A stretch of DNA of 35,662 nt from Pseudomonadota bacterium (GCA_022705045.1 JAKJFE010000016.1:1-35662), one strand, 5' to 3'; shown: positions 25,123 to 34,992, counted from the first letter of the stretch. Notes: a model not told the origin generated them from the sequence alone. A program made the numbers and translations.

Positions 25123-26043
25123 CTACTTCCGCGACAGGCTGGCGACGGCCGAACCGATCACGACCACGGCCGCGCCGACATAGCCGAGTGCGGTGATGGT
25201 TTCCGGTGGCACCAGGGCCGGGTTGAGCCGGTGCGCGGCTTCGACCGAGACGACGGTGAGCAGCGGCGTCAGCGCCAGCACCACGCCGACGCGCGAGGCT
25301 TCCCAGTGCGCCAGCGCTTCGGCGAAGGCGCCGTAAGCGGCAACGGTGTTGATCAGGCAATAGCCGAGCGCGAACGTGTGCACGGTGTCGAGACCGACGA
25401 GTTGCGAAGGGGACGCGAACGGCGTCAGCAGCAGCGCCGAGATCGCGTAGATCACCATCATCACCGCACCCGAACCGAGGTGCTGGAGCATCTGCTTCTG
25501 GGCCAGCGCGTAGACCGCCCAGACCACGGCCGCGACCAGCACGATGGCGGCGCCGAGCAGGTAACGGTCGGTGGGCACGGACGAATGCCGCGACTGGTCC
25601 AGCGCGAACACGCCGAGCCCGATCGCCACCGCCGCGACACCGGTCCATTGCAGTGCGTTGAAGCGCTCGCGGAACACCACGATGCCGCCGATCGACATCA
25701 GCAGCGGCGCCGCCTGGATCAGCAACTGCGCGTTTGCCGGCGTGGTGTAGTGCAGGCCGATGGTGTAACCGACGAAGTTGCCGATCAGCATGACGGCGGC
25801 GAGCAGCAGCAACCACCAGCCACTGCGCGGCAGGCCGCGGAATTGGCCAAAGCCGCCGCGCCAGGCGGTCCACAGCGCCAACATCAGCGTCGCCGCGACG
25901 AAGCGCGACCAGATCAGCGTCCACACGTCGACATGTTCGATGACGAGGCGGATCGCGATCGGCAGCGTCGCCCAGAACACGGCGGTGGTGATGGCCAGCG
26001 GCAGACCGATCTGCCAGCGGCCGGAAGCTTGGTGCAAGGCCAT
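25123..26043 (-). CDS. DMT-superfamily (EamA) transporter
   Basis: A 306-residue inner-membrane protein with ten predicted helices arranged as two EamA halves (about residues 12-145 and 160-300). Each half has the usual features: an early FWAT/P-type helix, a conserved ER-x-x-x-x-QW-x-G junction (VVFRERFNALQWTG) and a small-residue-rich last helix. Such proteins export amino acids or other metabolites; the substrate cannot be read from the sequence. The ATG at 26043 gives a complete first helix. It sits on the minus strand between the hypothetical genes and recD, 57 bases downstream of the recD stop, and may be transcribed alone. Confidence 0.9.
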   Translation of the reverse strand: MALHQASGRWQIGLPLAITTAVFWATLPIAIRLVIEHVDVWTLIWSRFVAATLMLALWTAWRGGFGQFRGLPRSGWWLLLLAAVMLIGNFVGYTIGLHYTTPANAQLLIQAAPLLMSIGGIVVFRERFNALQWTGVAAVAIGLGVFALDQSRHSSVPTDRYLLGAAIVLVAAVVWAVYALAQKQMLQHLGSGAVMMVIYAISALLLTPFASPSQLVGLDTVHTFALGYCLINTVAAYGAFAEALAHWEASRVGVVLALTPLLTVVSVEAAHRLNPALVPPETITALGYVGAAVVVIGSAVASLSRK

Positions 26044-26100
26044 GGTCGTTCCCGTGAAGGCGGCGACGCTAACACGCGTCGTGATGGCAAGAACTGGGCG

Positions 26101-27819
26101 TCACGATGTCTTGCGCAACGCGTCGCGCAATTTCGATTGCAGGCCGCCGGAACGTGCCAGTGGGCGTGCGAGTGCGGCGTCGATCACGTCGTCATTCGCC
26201 CACAACGACAACGACTGTTTGCCGCGCGACGCCGCGGTGTAGAGCAGCTGTCGCGACAGGATCGGCGACTCGGGCGAGGGTGGAAGCAGCACCGCAACAT
26301 GCTCGTACTCGGAACCCTGGCTCTTGTGGATGGTGATGGCGTACGCGGTGTCATGCGCCGGCAGCAGGCCCGGCACGAACGCACGCGCGGGCACCAAGAC
26401 ATCACCTTCGAACCAGACCTTGAGGCGACCCTCTTCGTCGGGGAGAGCGATGCCGACATCGCCATTGAACAGACCATGCGCATCATCGTTGCGCGTGATC
26501 ATGACGATGCGGCCGGGAAACCAGTCGCGTTGGCCCGCGCCGAACTCGCGCGCCAGCGCCGACTGCAACACGGCATTGACGGCCACCACGCCGAACGCGG
26601 ATTCGCGCAAGGCGCACAACAACTGCCGTTGCCGGATCGCCTGCAAGGTCTTCGCAGCGCGAAACGCATCGTGCGCAACACCGACATCGCAGCGACGCAG
26701 GACCTCGGCGAGCATGTCGGCCCAGTGGCTCAGCCGATGTCGCAATGTCGGCGCATCCGGCAATGGGTGTTGTTCGACGACGCCCGCGCGGTAGGCGGCG
26801 CGCAGCGCGCCCGCGTCGCCCTGGCGGATCGCGGCATGCGCCGCGCCGAGTTCCGGCGTGGCGCGAAAGACGTGTTCGAGCCGAACCAGTGATGCGGAAC
26901 GCGACTCGGCCAGGGCCCGCACGGCGTCGGTCAACACCGCGCCGGCTGCGATCGATGCGAGCTGATCGGCATCGCCCACGAGGATCAGGCGCGTGTGGGC
27001 GGGCAAGGCCGCCATCAGGGCGCGCATCTGGTCCAGATCGAGCATCGAGGCTTCATCGATGACGACGACATCACTCGCCAGCGGTTGCTCGCTGTTGCGA
27101 CGCCAGCGGCCGTGGCGCGGGTCGAACTCGAGCAACCGGTGCAGGGTGCTGGCCGTCAACGCCGACATGGCGTCGAGCGCCGGCCGCCACGAGGCATCGA
27201 GCCGCGGCGCCAGTGCGACCTGACCTTGCACGATGGCCTGCTGCAGCCGTTGTGCCGCCTTGCCGGTCGGCGCGGCGAGATGGATGGCGAGTGGTGCCGC
27301 GGCGCGCTGTTGCAAGGCCAGCAACATGCGCAACACCGTCGTCGTCTTGCCGGTGCCGGGACCGCCGGTCAGCACGACCAGCCGTCGCGTCAGCGCGGCT
27401 TGCACCGCTTGTCGCTGCGCCGCATTGCGAACGTCGTCGTCGAACAATGCGGCAATGGCGGCATCGTCGCCGTCGCATGCCGTGGTCTTCGCGGTCGCAC
27501 GTGTCGCCAACGCTTCGGCGACGGCGACTTCGGCCGCATGTCCCCGCCAGAAGTAAAAACGATCATCGGCATCGAGCACGAAGGGCGTGGTGGCGCGGCC
27601 GTCGCCGACCAGGGCCGATGCACGACAGGCCGCGACATCGTCGCCGTCGAGTCGCAGCGCGGTATGGCCCTGGCTCTCGGCCAGGCTGAGTCGTGCCACG
27701 CAACGTGCCAGTTCATGCGAGCCGCCGATCGCCCGTGTCCAGCGATAAAGCAGGTGGTCGACATCGCGCCAGTCGGGTGCGTGGACGATGGCGTGTGGCG
27801 TGCGGAAGTCGAAGCGCAT
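26101..27819 (-). CDS. recD: Exodeoxyribonuclease V subunit alpha (RecD)
   Basis: The fast 5'-3' helicase subunit of RecBCD, which unwinds double-strand ends and recognises Chi with its partners. The 572-residue protein has Walker A GGPGTGKT (152-159), a DEASMLDLDQ Walker B and a C-terminal helicase segment YAITIHKSQGSEYEHV. It is somewhat shorter than the E. coli protein. The start at 27819 (MRFDF) is chosen because the recB stop overlaps it as TGATG; upstream in-frame sequence lies inside recB. It is the last gene of the recC-recB-recD operon. Confidence 0.95.
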   Translation of the reverse strand: MRFDFRTPHAIVHAPDWRDVDHLLYRWTRAIGGSHELARCVARLSLAESQGHTALRLDGDDVAACRASALVGDGRATTPFVLDADDRFYFWRGHAAEVAVAEALATRATAKTTACDGDDAAIAALFDDDVRNAAQRQAVQAALTRRLVVLTGGPGTGKTTTVLRMLLALQQRAAAPLAIHLAAPTGKAAQRLQQAIVQGQVALAPRLDASWRPALDAMSALTASTLHRLLEFDPRHGRWRRNSEQPLASDVVVIDEASMLDLDQMRALMAALPAHTRLILVGDADQLASIAAGAVLTDAVRALAESRSASLVRLEHVFRATPELGAAHAAIRQGDAGALRAAYRAGVVEQHPLPDAPTLRHRLSHWADMLAEVLRRCDVGVAHDAFRAAKTLQAIRQRQLLCALRESAFGVVAVNAVLQSALAREFGAGQRDWFPGRIVMITRNDDAHGLFNGDVGIALPDEEGRLKVWFEGDVLVPARAFVPGLLPAHDTAYAITIHKSQGSEYEHVAVLLPPSPESPILSRQLLYTAASRGKQSLSLWANDDVIDAALARPLARSGGLQSKLRDALRKTS

Positions 27820-30800
27820 CAGTCGACCTCCGGTGCCGATGTGGCGAACAAGGCATCGACCGCATTCAGGAATTCCGGCGCGAACCGATGCCGCCACACG
27901 CCGCTGCCAGGCGCGAACCCGACCGCACGCACGAACAGGTAGAGGACGTCGCCGAGCCCGAGCGGCTGCGCATCGTTGCGTTGTCGTCGCGCCAGATACC
28001 GCCGCACGGCCAAGGCATACAGCAACGCCTGCCAGCGATAGGCGTGATCGTCCATCGCACGCCGCAGCACGGCACCTTCGTAGTCCGACAATGCATGGCC
28101 CAGGTGATTGCTCTTGTAGTCGAGCACGTGCACGGCATCGCCCTGCACGAGCACGAGATCGATCTTGCCACTGAGGAACCCGCGCAGTCCGGTTTCCCCT
28201 AGCCGGTCGGGGATCAGGCCAGCTTCGCCGAAGCGTTCGCACAGCGTGCGAAGGCGACCGAGATCCAGCGCATCGAGACGGAACTGGAAGTCCATTTCGG
28301 CGCGTTGCGCACGTGCATCGAGATCGCCCAGACGCAAGCCGCCGCCGAGGTCGGCTTCGAGTGTGCCCCGCACGCGATCGATCAGTGCATCGGCCAGTGC
28401 CGCCTGCTTCGACGGATCGACGCGCAGTCCGGACTGTTCGATGCATTCGTGCACGAAGGCGCGTTGTTCGCGCATCGGCCGACCGATCGCGCGATGTTCG
28501 AACACGGCGTGCAGCACATTGCCGAACTCGGTGCCGCGCCATTCGGACAATGCGGCCAGGCGCGGCTCGATGGTGTCCTCATTGTCGATGGGCGGATCGG
28601 TCTCGGACGCGTGTTCGTCGCGCGCCGCATCGTCGTCGCGCCAGGCATGGGCACGTGCCATCAGCGACGAGAAACTGTAGGCGGCATCGATCTGTCGTCG
28701 CGGCGGCCAGGCGCGCGATACACGTGGCGTTGGCGCGTCCGCGACCGGTGGTGGTGCCACGACCGCCTCGCGGGTATCGACCACGGCGATCTGCGGACAA
28801 TCCGTGGCGAGCTGGGTCAGGTCGACGCCATGCAGCAACCCGGACCAGGCCGATCCGGCATCACCGATCGGTGCACCGTCCTCCGGCAGCAGCAGATGAC
28901 AGGCGTGTTGGGCCCGGGTCAGAGCCACGTACAGGACACGGGCACGTTCCTGGGCCGACTCGTGCGCGGCGCGTGCGCGGTGCGCGGCGATAAGCGCGCT
29001 GCCCAGGTCGACGCAACGCGTGCCATGCGCCGGATCGTTCCAGACCGGGTAGTCGTCGCGACGACCACGCTGCAAGTCCATCAAGGGCAACAGCACGACC
29101 GGGAACTCCAGGCCCTTGCTGGCGTGCAGGGTCATGAGCTGGACCCGGCCAGCGTCGGACTCGATCCGCAGTTCGCGTTCGCCGCCGTTCGTATCCGCTG
29201 CGTCACCGGCACCGTCACACTGACTTGCGAACCACGCCAGCAGCTGGTGCTGGCCGGGTCGGGCCTGCGCTTCCGCCTGGGCCAGTTCGCCGAGATGGCG
29301 CAGGTCGGTGAGCGCACGCTCGCCGTCGACGCGTGCAAGCAGGCGCGGCGCCGTCGCCGCGATGACACGGTCGATGGCGTGCAACACGCCGTGTCGATGC
29401 CACCGATCGGACCACGACGCGAAACGATCGACCTGCGCGCGCCAGGCGGCGTCGTCGACGGCATAACGGCGCAGGTCGGCGTCGGTCGCACCGAACAGAC
29501 GCGTGGCCAGTGCGGCACGCAAGGCACCGGCGTCGGTGGGGTCGGCGAGCGCGTGCAGGACCACGCGCAACTCGTTCGCCCAGATCGAGGCGAACACGTC
29601 GTTGCGACCGGCGCCGACGCAGGGAATGCGACGGCGCTGCAGGTGCTCGCGCAGATCGACGATGTCGTCGCGACGCGGCAGCAACACGGCGATGTCGCCG
29701 GGCGCCAACGCACGCTCGCCGAGGCGCCAGCGTCCGGGTGCTAGCCGTGCGGCGATCAGATCGGCGCAGTGTTCCAACGCGTCGCCGTCGCGGACATGCA
29801 GTTGCAATGCGGGTGTGGTGCGGCCATCGGCGTCGCGCAGCGGCGTGCGGTCGGCACGACCGGCAGCCCGCACCGGCACGTAGCGGATGGCGTCGTCGTC
29901 CATCGCGAACGGATTCGGACTCGCGCCGTACAGCGCATTCGTCGCCGCGACCAGATCGTGTGTGGCGCGCTGGTTCACGGCCAGGCTGAGCTGTTGCGTT
30001 GTTGTGGCGGCCGCGCGCAAATAGGTGGCGATGTCGCCGCCGCGGAAGCCGTAGATCGCCTGCTTCGGATCGCCGATCAGCAGCAGCAGGCCGCGTGCGG
30101 CGCCGTCGCGGCCGCGATACAGGGCGTCGAAGATCGCCCATTGCCGCGCATCGGTGTCCTGGAATTCGTCGATCAATGCGACCGGCCACTGCGCATGCAG
30201 GCGATCGGCGAGTGACTCGCCGTCGTCGCGCGGCGCCGTGGCTTCGGCGTGTACACGTGCGATCAGGTCGTCGAAGGTGAATTGTTCGCGCTCGGCCAGC
30301 CGCGACGCGCGCCATTCCGCCAGCATCGGCAGCACGCGCCGCGCACCTTGCGCACGCAGGATGCCATCGCGTTCGACCAGCACGGCGGCGGCATCGCGTG
30401 CGAAGGTCGCGACCGGATCGGCGAGCACGGCATCGACGCGGGCGGGATCGATCTGGTCGCGCCAATACGGGTCCGACAGCAGGTCGCGCAGCGGTTTGTC
30501 GTCGACGTCGGCGGCCAGATCGCGGCGCGCGATCCAGTCCGCGAGTTCGCCGAGGCGCTTGCGCAGTGCCGTCTTCCGCGATTGCATCGGCAAGGTCGCG
30601 GCGAAGTCGCGCAGGCGTGTCGGCGCGTCGGCGTCGTCGAACAACGCGCGCAGTGCATCGACATCGCCACCAAGCACCACCACGCCGGGCTGCAAGGCCG
30701 CCCGCATCAGGGCCGCGCGTGCTGATGGCGTCATCCGTGCGAGCGCCGGCAGGCCGCTGTGTTCGTCGTCGCCGGCCGCGTGCGCCAGCCAGCGTGTCAG

Positions 30801-31301
30801 GTCGTCGAACAATTCATCGCGCAAGACCTCGTCCGAGACCAGTTCACCGATGCGCAGCGACGTGCCCGCCGCCAACGCCTGTTCGGTCAGCACGCGTTTG
30901 CACAGGGCATGCAGGGTCGCGATCGGTGCGCGTTCGAGTTCGGCCAGCGCGCATTGCAGCCGCCACTGGACCTCCGCGATCGAAACGCGTTCGATGGTGG
31001 CGTCGAGCCAGGATTGCAGCACCGCTTCGTCGGGCGACACGGGCGTGGCCCCGGCACTCCAGCGCAAGGCCCATTGCAGGCGGGCACGGATGCGTTCGCG
31101 CAGCTCGGCGGCAGCGGCTTCGGTGAAGGTCGAGACCACGATGGCGTCGGGACGCAGTCCGTGTTCGACGATCAGGCGCAGGTACAGCACCGAGATCGTC
31201 CAGGTCTTGCCGGTGCCGGCACTGGCCTCGATCAGGATGCGACGATGCGTCGCGTCACGCGGATCGAGTTCGAGATCGCGCCAATCGGCGGCGGGGTTCA
31301 T
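27819..31301 (-). CDS. recB: Exodeoxyribonuclease V subunit beta (RecB)
   Basis: The 3'-5' helicase and nuclease subunit of RecBCD, which also loads RecA after Chi. The 1160-residue protein has Walker A ASAGTGKT (26-33), a UvrD-type LIDEFQDTD, helicase motif GDPKQAIYGFRGGD, LMTLHASKGLEFPVV, and the C-terminal nuclease site with VLDYKSN near residue 1060. Both helicase and nuclease centres therefore look intact. The ATG at 31301 overlaps the recC stop as ATGA. A frame extending further upstream lies within recC and is not used. Confidence 0.97.
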   Translation of the reverse strand: MNPAADWRDLELDPRDATHRRILIEASAGTGKTWTISVLYLRLIVEHGLRPDAIVVSTFTEAAAAELRERIRARLQWALRWSAGATPVSPDEAVLQSWLDATIERVSIAEVQWRLQCALAELERAPIATLHALCKRVLTEQALAAGTSLRIGELVSDEVLRDELFDDLTRWLAHAAGDDEHSGLPALARMTPSARAALMRAALQPGVVVLGGDVDALRALFDDADAPTRLRDFAATLPMQSRKTALRKRLGELADWIARRDLAADVDDKPLRDLLSDPYWRDQIDPARVDAVLADPVATFARDAAAVLVERDGILRAQGARRVLPMLAEWRASRLAEREQFTFDDLIARVHAEATAPRDDGESLADRLHAQWPVALIDEFQDTDARQWAIFDALYRGRDGAARGLLLLIGDPKQAIYGFRGGDIATYLRAAATTTQQLSLAVNQRATHDLVAATNALYGASPNPFAMDDDAIRYVPVRAAGRADRTPLRDADGRTTPALQLHVRDGDALEHCADLIAARLAPGRWRLGERALAPGDIAVLLPRRDDIVDLREHLQRRRIPCVGAGRNDVFASIWANELRVVLHALADPTDAGALRAALATRLFGATDADLRRYAVDDAAWRAQVDRFASWSDRWHRHGVLHAIDRVIAATAPRLLARVDGERALTDLRHLGELAQAEAQARPGQHQLLAWFASQCDGAGDAADTNGGERELRIESDAGRVQLMTLHASKGLEFPVVLLPLMDLQRGRRDDYPVWNDPAHGTRCVDLGSALIAAHRARAAHESAQERARVLYVALTRAQHACHLLLPEDGAPIGDAGSAWSGLLHGVDLTQLATDCPQIAVVDTREAVVAPPPVADAPTPRVSRAWPPRRQIDAAYSFSSLMARAHAWRDDDAARDEHASETDPPIDNEDTIEPRLAALSEWRGTEFGNVLHAVFEHRAIGRPMREQRAFVHECIEQSGLRVDPSKQAALADALIDRVRGTLEADLGGGLRLGDLDARAQRAEMDFQFRLDALDLGRLRTLCERFGEAGLIPDRLGETGLRGFLSGKIDLVLVQGDAVHVLDYKSNHLGHALSDYEGAVLRRAMDDHAYRWQALLYALAVRRYLARRQRNDAQPLGLGDVLYLFVRAVGFAPGSGVWRHRFAPEFLNAVDALFATSAPEVD

Positions 31302-34300
31302 GGCGCACGCTCGCTGTCGCCGAAGCTGATCAGATCGCGCAGCATCGCCGCGGTCGCGATCAGCGTCTGGGTTTCGGCACCGTGCGGATCGACCGGATCG
31401 ATGCCGCGTGCGAGCCATTGCGTATAGCCGGGCGCAAAGTCGCGCTCACCGGTGTGATGCGAACCCGAAGCCCAGGCGGAACGCATCGCGGCCATGCGCC
31501 GCTCGTCGTCGTGGGTGGCAGCGGCCCAGGCGGTCTTCGGCAAATAGGCCAGCGGGTGTTGTTCTGCGGACTGCCACAACGCGATCAGCCGCAACAGGCG
31601 GCGCTCCAGGTCGTCGCCCCGTGCGACCGGATCGACCGCGTTCAACACCGTGTCCCAGCGCGGTGTCTTGTCCTTCTTCGGCGTCGTGAGCAGGCAGACC
31701 CGCAGCGGTTGTTCGGGATGCGCCAAGCGCAGCAAGGCCCATTCGACGAACAGCGGCAGGCGCTGCCGGAAGTCGAGGTCAGCCAGCGCCTTGCCCGGAA
31801 ATGCGTCGAACAGCAGCCATCCCTTCGCGTCGGCATGCACGCGCGTCACTGTGCCCTGCACGCGGCAGGCACCGAGCATCAGGTCGATGGCGACCGGTGC
31901 GCGCGGCGGCAGGCCGTGGGCGAGATCCGGATCGTCGCTGGCGACGTGCAGCAGGGCGTCGACCTGGTCGGCCATCGCCCGGTAGGCCTGGCGCCCGAGC
32001 GCACCGGCCGGCAGCTGTCCGGACAAGCGCAGCCAGTCCGGTGCCTGTGCGGGCGCCGCGAATTCGCCGCGCACCAGCAATGTCGTCAGCAAACGCTGCG
32101 GCAGTCGCGCCAGCGGATCGGGTTGCGCCGTCAGCGGCTCGCGTTGCGCGCTTTGATCATCGTCGAGCGCATCCAGACGCAGCTTCAGCCGGTCGCGCAG
32201 CAGATCGGCGGCAGGATCGCGGAAATAGCGTAGCAGGCGCGCCAGCGGCACGATCTGCGCGTCGTCATCGCTGGGTGCTGGACGTTCGGTGGCGACGAAG
32301 CGTTCGTCGTCGTTGTCCTGCATGCGCACCATCGCCGCATCGTCGCGACTGAAGCTCGACAGGCGCGGATCGCGACCATCGAAATAGGCGTCGTCGAACG
32401 GTTGCAGCGGGTGCGCGACGAACCAGGGCCGGGTGTCACCGAGGCGCGACTCGAGCCAGGCCAGCAGTTCCGCCAGTGGTGCGGCCGGATTGCGCGGCTT
32501 GCCGTCCTGCGCGCCTTCGTGTTGGTAGCTCAGATGCAGGCGGCTGCGCGCCGCCATCACGGTTTCGAGGAACAGGTAGCGGTCGTCGCTGCGCGTGTCG
32601 CGGTCGCCGATGCGCGCATGGCGCGGCATCAGGTCGAGGCCGTCGTCGTGACCGATGCGCGGAAATTCGCCGTCGTTCAGGCCGAGCACGGCGATCATGC
32701 GGAACGGGATCGAGCGTTGCGGGACCATGCCGCAGAAGGTGATGCCGCCGAGCAGGAACGGCTGGCGTTCCGGCACCCGCATCAGTGCTTCGTCGACCAA
32801 ATTGCACATGCTGGCGTGTGCCAGTTCGGGGTCCGCAGCGGCGGTGCGGAACTGTTCGCGCAAGGCCCGCAGCGTGGCTTGCAGGCTGGCCAGGGCCGCG
32901 GTCTCCTGGGCGTCACCGGGATCGGCTTCGAACAGGTTCGCGAGCAAGGCCTCCATGCGTGCGCACCACTGCAGGGCCGGGTGCGTGTCGCGTGCCAATT
33001 CGCACCAGTCGGACAGCTGCGAGAGCAGGCGATCGAGTGCGCCGAGCGCAGCCACCGGCACACCCTGCACGCCGCCCACCGGCCACAGTCCGGTCTGTTC
33101 GGCGGTCGCTTCCGGAACCTCGTCGCCGTAGACATGGCCAGCGACCAGTCGCGCCAGACCCCAGGCGAAGCTGTGTTCGGAATAGGCAGGCAAGCCCATG
33201 CGTTCGCGCGCACGCGCATCGAGGCCCCAGGCGACGCGTGCATCGTCGAGCCAGCGGCGCAGTGCGTCGATGCCGTCGTCGTCGAGATGCAGCGCGCGCC
33301 GGATCGCACCCACCTGAAGCAGATCGAGCACCTGCGCAGCTTCGATGCGCGAGCGCGGCATCTGCAGCAGCGCGAGGAAGGCATCGAACAGCGGATGCGC
33401 GCGCCGCAGCGCCAGATCGGCGCAATGCCAGGGCAGTTCCGATCGCGCATCGCCAGACGGGCCGAAGATGGCCGGCAGCAAGGGCGCGTAGGCGGCGATG
33501 TCGGGCGCCATCACGACGATGTCGCCGGGTTTCAGGGTCGGGTCGGCGACGAGCGCATCGAGCACGGCATCGCGCAACACTTCCAGTTCACGGACGCGGG
33601 TGTGGCAGCCGTGCACGCGCAGGCTGGCGTCACGCAACGCATCGATGCTGACCGGCGCGGGCAGGTCGCTGCGCAGCAGGCGGATGCCTTGCTGCAGCCA
33701 TGACAGGCGGTCGCTGACCGCTGCGGCGGTTTCGTCGTCGTCGCCATCGCGCACATCGGCGACAAGGTCCTGTGCCTGCTCCAGCAAGGCCAGCCCGAAG
33801 TGCTGGCCGAGCCGTCCCCAGGCCGCGAGCAAGGGATGGCCGAGTGTCTGCAGTTCGCGTTCGGCGTCATCGCCAGCGCCGAGGTGTTGCAGCCGCGACA
33901 GGCGCCCGCGGTCGTCGCCGAGGCCGGCCCAGTACTGCACGCAGGGATCGGGGAAATACAGGCAGACCAGGCGATGTCTCGCCTCCGCGCACAGAACCTC
34001 AAGCTCGCTGGCCGGCAGATGGCTGAGCCCGAACACATGCAGCGGCGGTTCGATCCGCGCATCGGGTTCGGCGACGCGGCGTTGGGTCGCCAGCGTGTTC
34101 AACAAGGTGCCGCGATGTTCGGCGCCGAACCCGCGTCGCAACTGCCGCCACAAGGGCGCGAGGAAGTGGCGCACCGGCACGGTGTCGCGGCCCCGCTCCC
34201 AGGCCGACAGCCAATCCGGGCGATAGACCAGGTAACGCGCATAGATCGCGGCGATGCGGTCGGCCAACTGGAAACGGCGATGCGCGTCGGCACCGGCGAG

Positions 34301-34681
34301 ATAGCGACGCAGCCGCGCGTCGTCGACATCATCGAGCGCGGCCAGCACCGCCCAGCGCAGGCTCTCGCGTCGATACGGTGTCAGTGTCGCCGCGCTCGAT
34401 CCGAGCCGGGCCTGCATCTGTTCGTCCAGCCAGCTGCCGGGCAGCTGCACCGCGAGATTGGCGACGATGTCGCCGGCCCCGCGGCGGCGCGCCAGTTCGC
34501 GTGTCAGCCAGCGCTGGATCCCCGGATGCGCCGCGAGGACGTGCTGAGGCGCGAGCAGGTCGTCCGGCGGCCAGGCGTCGAGCAGCGCTTCCAGCGGCCC
34601 GATCAGGGCTTCGAGCCGACTGGCTCGATAGACGCGCAGACCGCGCAGCGCTGCATCCTTGTCGGCCTTGCCCGTACCCAT
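31298..34681 (-). CDS. recC: Exodeoxyribonuclease V subunit gamma (RecC)
   Basis: The Chi-recognising and scaffold subunit of RecBCD. The 1127-residue protein opens with GLRVYRASRLEALIGPLEALL, and contains the RecC-typical HVFGLSHLPASELEVL, GGITFCGMVPQRSIPFR and VLGLNDGEFPR segments. Length is close to the E. coli protein. The ATG at 34681 is preceded by a GGTGG stretch and by a good promoter at 34737-34709. It starts the operon, and all three subunits overlap by one to four bases, which should keep their amounts equal. Confidence 0.96.
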   Translation of the reverse strand: MGTGKADKDAALRGLRVYRASRLEALIGPLEALLDAWPPDDLLAPQHVLAAHPGIQRWLTRELARRRGAGDIVANLAVQLPGSWLDEQMQARLGSSAATLTPYRRESLRWAVLAALDDVDDARLRRYLAGADAHRRFQLADRIAAIYARYLVYRPDWLSAWERGRDTVPVRHFLAPLWRQLRRGFGAEHRGTLLNTLATQRRVAEPDARIEPPLHVFGLSHLPASELEVLCAEARHRLVCLYFPDPCVQYWAGLGDDRGRLSRLQHLGAGDDAERELQTLGHPLLAAWGRLGQHFGLALLEQAQDLVADVRDGDDDETAAAVSDRLSWLQQGIRLLRSDLPAPVSIDALRDASLRVHGCHTRVRELEVLRDAVLDALVADPTLKPGDIVVMAPDIAAYAPLLPAIFGPSGDARSELPWHCADLALRRAHPLFDAFLALLQMPRSRIEAAQVLDLLQVGAIRRALHLDDDGIDALRRWLDDARVAWGLDARARERMGLPAYSEHSFAWGLARLVAGHVYGDEVPEATAEQTGLWPVGGVQGVPVAALGALDRLLSQLSDWCELARDTHPALQWCARMEALLANLFEADPGDAQETAALASLQATLRALREQFRTAAADPELAHASMCNLVDEALMRVPERQPFLLGGITFCGMVPQRSIPFRMIAVLGLNDGEFPRIGHDDGLDLMPRHARIGDRDTRSDDRYLFLETVMAARSRLHLSYQHEGAQDGKPRNPAAPLAELLAWLESRLGDTRPWFVAHPLQPFDDAYFDGRDPRLSSFSRDDAAMVRMQDNDDERFVATERPAPSDDDAQIVPLARLLRYFRDPAADLLRDRLKLRLDALDDDQSAQREPLTAQPDPLARLPQRLLTTLLVRGEFAAPAQAPDWLRLSGQLPAGALGRQAYRAMADQVDALLHVASDDPDLAHGLPPRAPVAIDLMLGACRVQGTVTRVHADAKGWLLFDAFPGKALADLDFRQRLPLFVEWALLRLAHPEQPLRVCLLTTPKKDKTPRWDTVLNAVDPVARGDDLERRLLRLIALWQSAEQHPLAYLPKTAWAAATHDDERRMAAMRSAWASGSHHTGERDFAPGYTQWLARGIDPVDPHGAETQTLIATAAMLRDLISFGDSERAP

Positions 34682-34708
34682 CCGATTCCACCCGCCGCGA
34701 TCGCACCC

Positions 34709-34737
34709 ACCTTAGGCGCAGACCCGCATCGCGGCAA
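34709..34737 (-). promoter_or_regulatory. Promoter of recC-recB-recD
   Basis: On the minus strand, TTGCCG (34737-34732) and TAAGGT (34714-34709) are separated by 17 bases. Transcription would start near 34702, about 20 bases before the recC ATG. Confidence 0.55.
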
Positions 34738-34781
34738 CCCGCGCACTCTCGCGACAGCGGGTCTCGGGATCTGAGACGCCG

Positions 34782-34823
34782 ATGCGGACACTGCCCGCAC
34801 CGGTTCTCCGGTTGCTGCTTTGA
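34782..34823 (+). CDS. Candidate leucine-rich leader peptide
   Basis: A 13-codon ORF with four leucines clustered in its last six codons: CTC, one CGG, then TTG, CTG, CTT and the stop. It is followed by a small stem-loop (34820-34836) and a T-tailed terminator (34842-34873), the order found in leu/ilv attenuators. A further hairpin (34799-34812) lies within the ORF. The ribosome-binding site is weak. No leucine or branched-chain gene follows inside the window, so this may be a relic or a chance ORF. Confidence 0.4.
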   Translation: MRTLPAPVLRLLL

Positions 34824-34841
34824 CCACCACGGTCAACTTCG

Positions 34842-34873
34842 GCCCGCGTCGTGATCCGGCGCGGGCTTTTTCT
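34842..34873 (+). terminator. Rho-independent terminator or attenuator
   Basis: GCCCGCG (34842-34848) pairs with CGCGGGC (34860-34866) over an 11-base loop, followed by a run of Ts. No plus-strand gene longer than the 13-codon leader lies upstream of it within the intergenic region, so it ends or attenuates a short transcript. Confidence 0.75.
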
Positions 34874-34878
34874 TGTTG

Positions 34879-34976
34879 CGACCAATTTGGTCGAGCGCTA
34901 CTTTTGGCGCGTTTCCGCCTGGCCGCGACAGTCGTACGCGTGGACATTGTGCGGGGCAATCACAAAAAGAATGTCC
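34879..34976. promoter_or_regulatory. Inverted repeats upstream of the P-domain gene
   Basis: CGACCAA (34879-34885) and TTGGTCG (34887-34893) form a perfect 15-base palindrome around one T. GGACATT (34942-34948) and AATGTCC (34970-34976) form a second exact inverted repeat, 16 bases before the gene. They could be an operator and a leader stem-loop. No convincing promoter boxes were found. Confidence 0.35.
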
Positions 34977-34992
34977 TTGGGGGACTGTCATC

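Noticed and set aside
25024..26892. A 622-codon plus-strand frame across the DMT transporter and recD
   Set aside because: It spans two well-supported minus-strand genes and their gap, and its product is rich in R, Q, G and D without any family signature.
28305..29744. A 479-codon plus-strand frame within recB
   Set aside because: It is opposite the intact RecB helicase and nuclease motifs. It shows no domain of its own.
34603..34959. A 118-codon minus-strand frame upstream of and into recC
   Set aside because: It crosses the terminator hairpin and the recC promoter, and its composition is that of non-coding GC-rich DNA.
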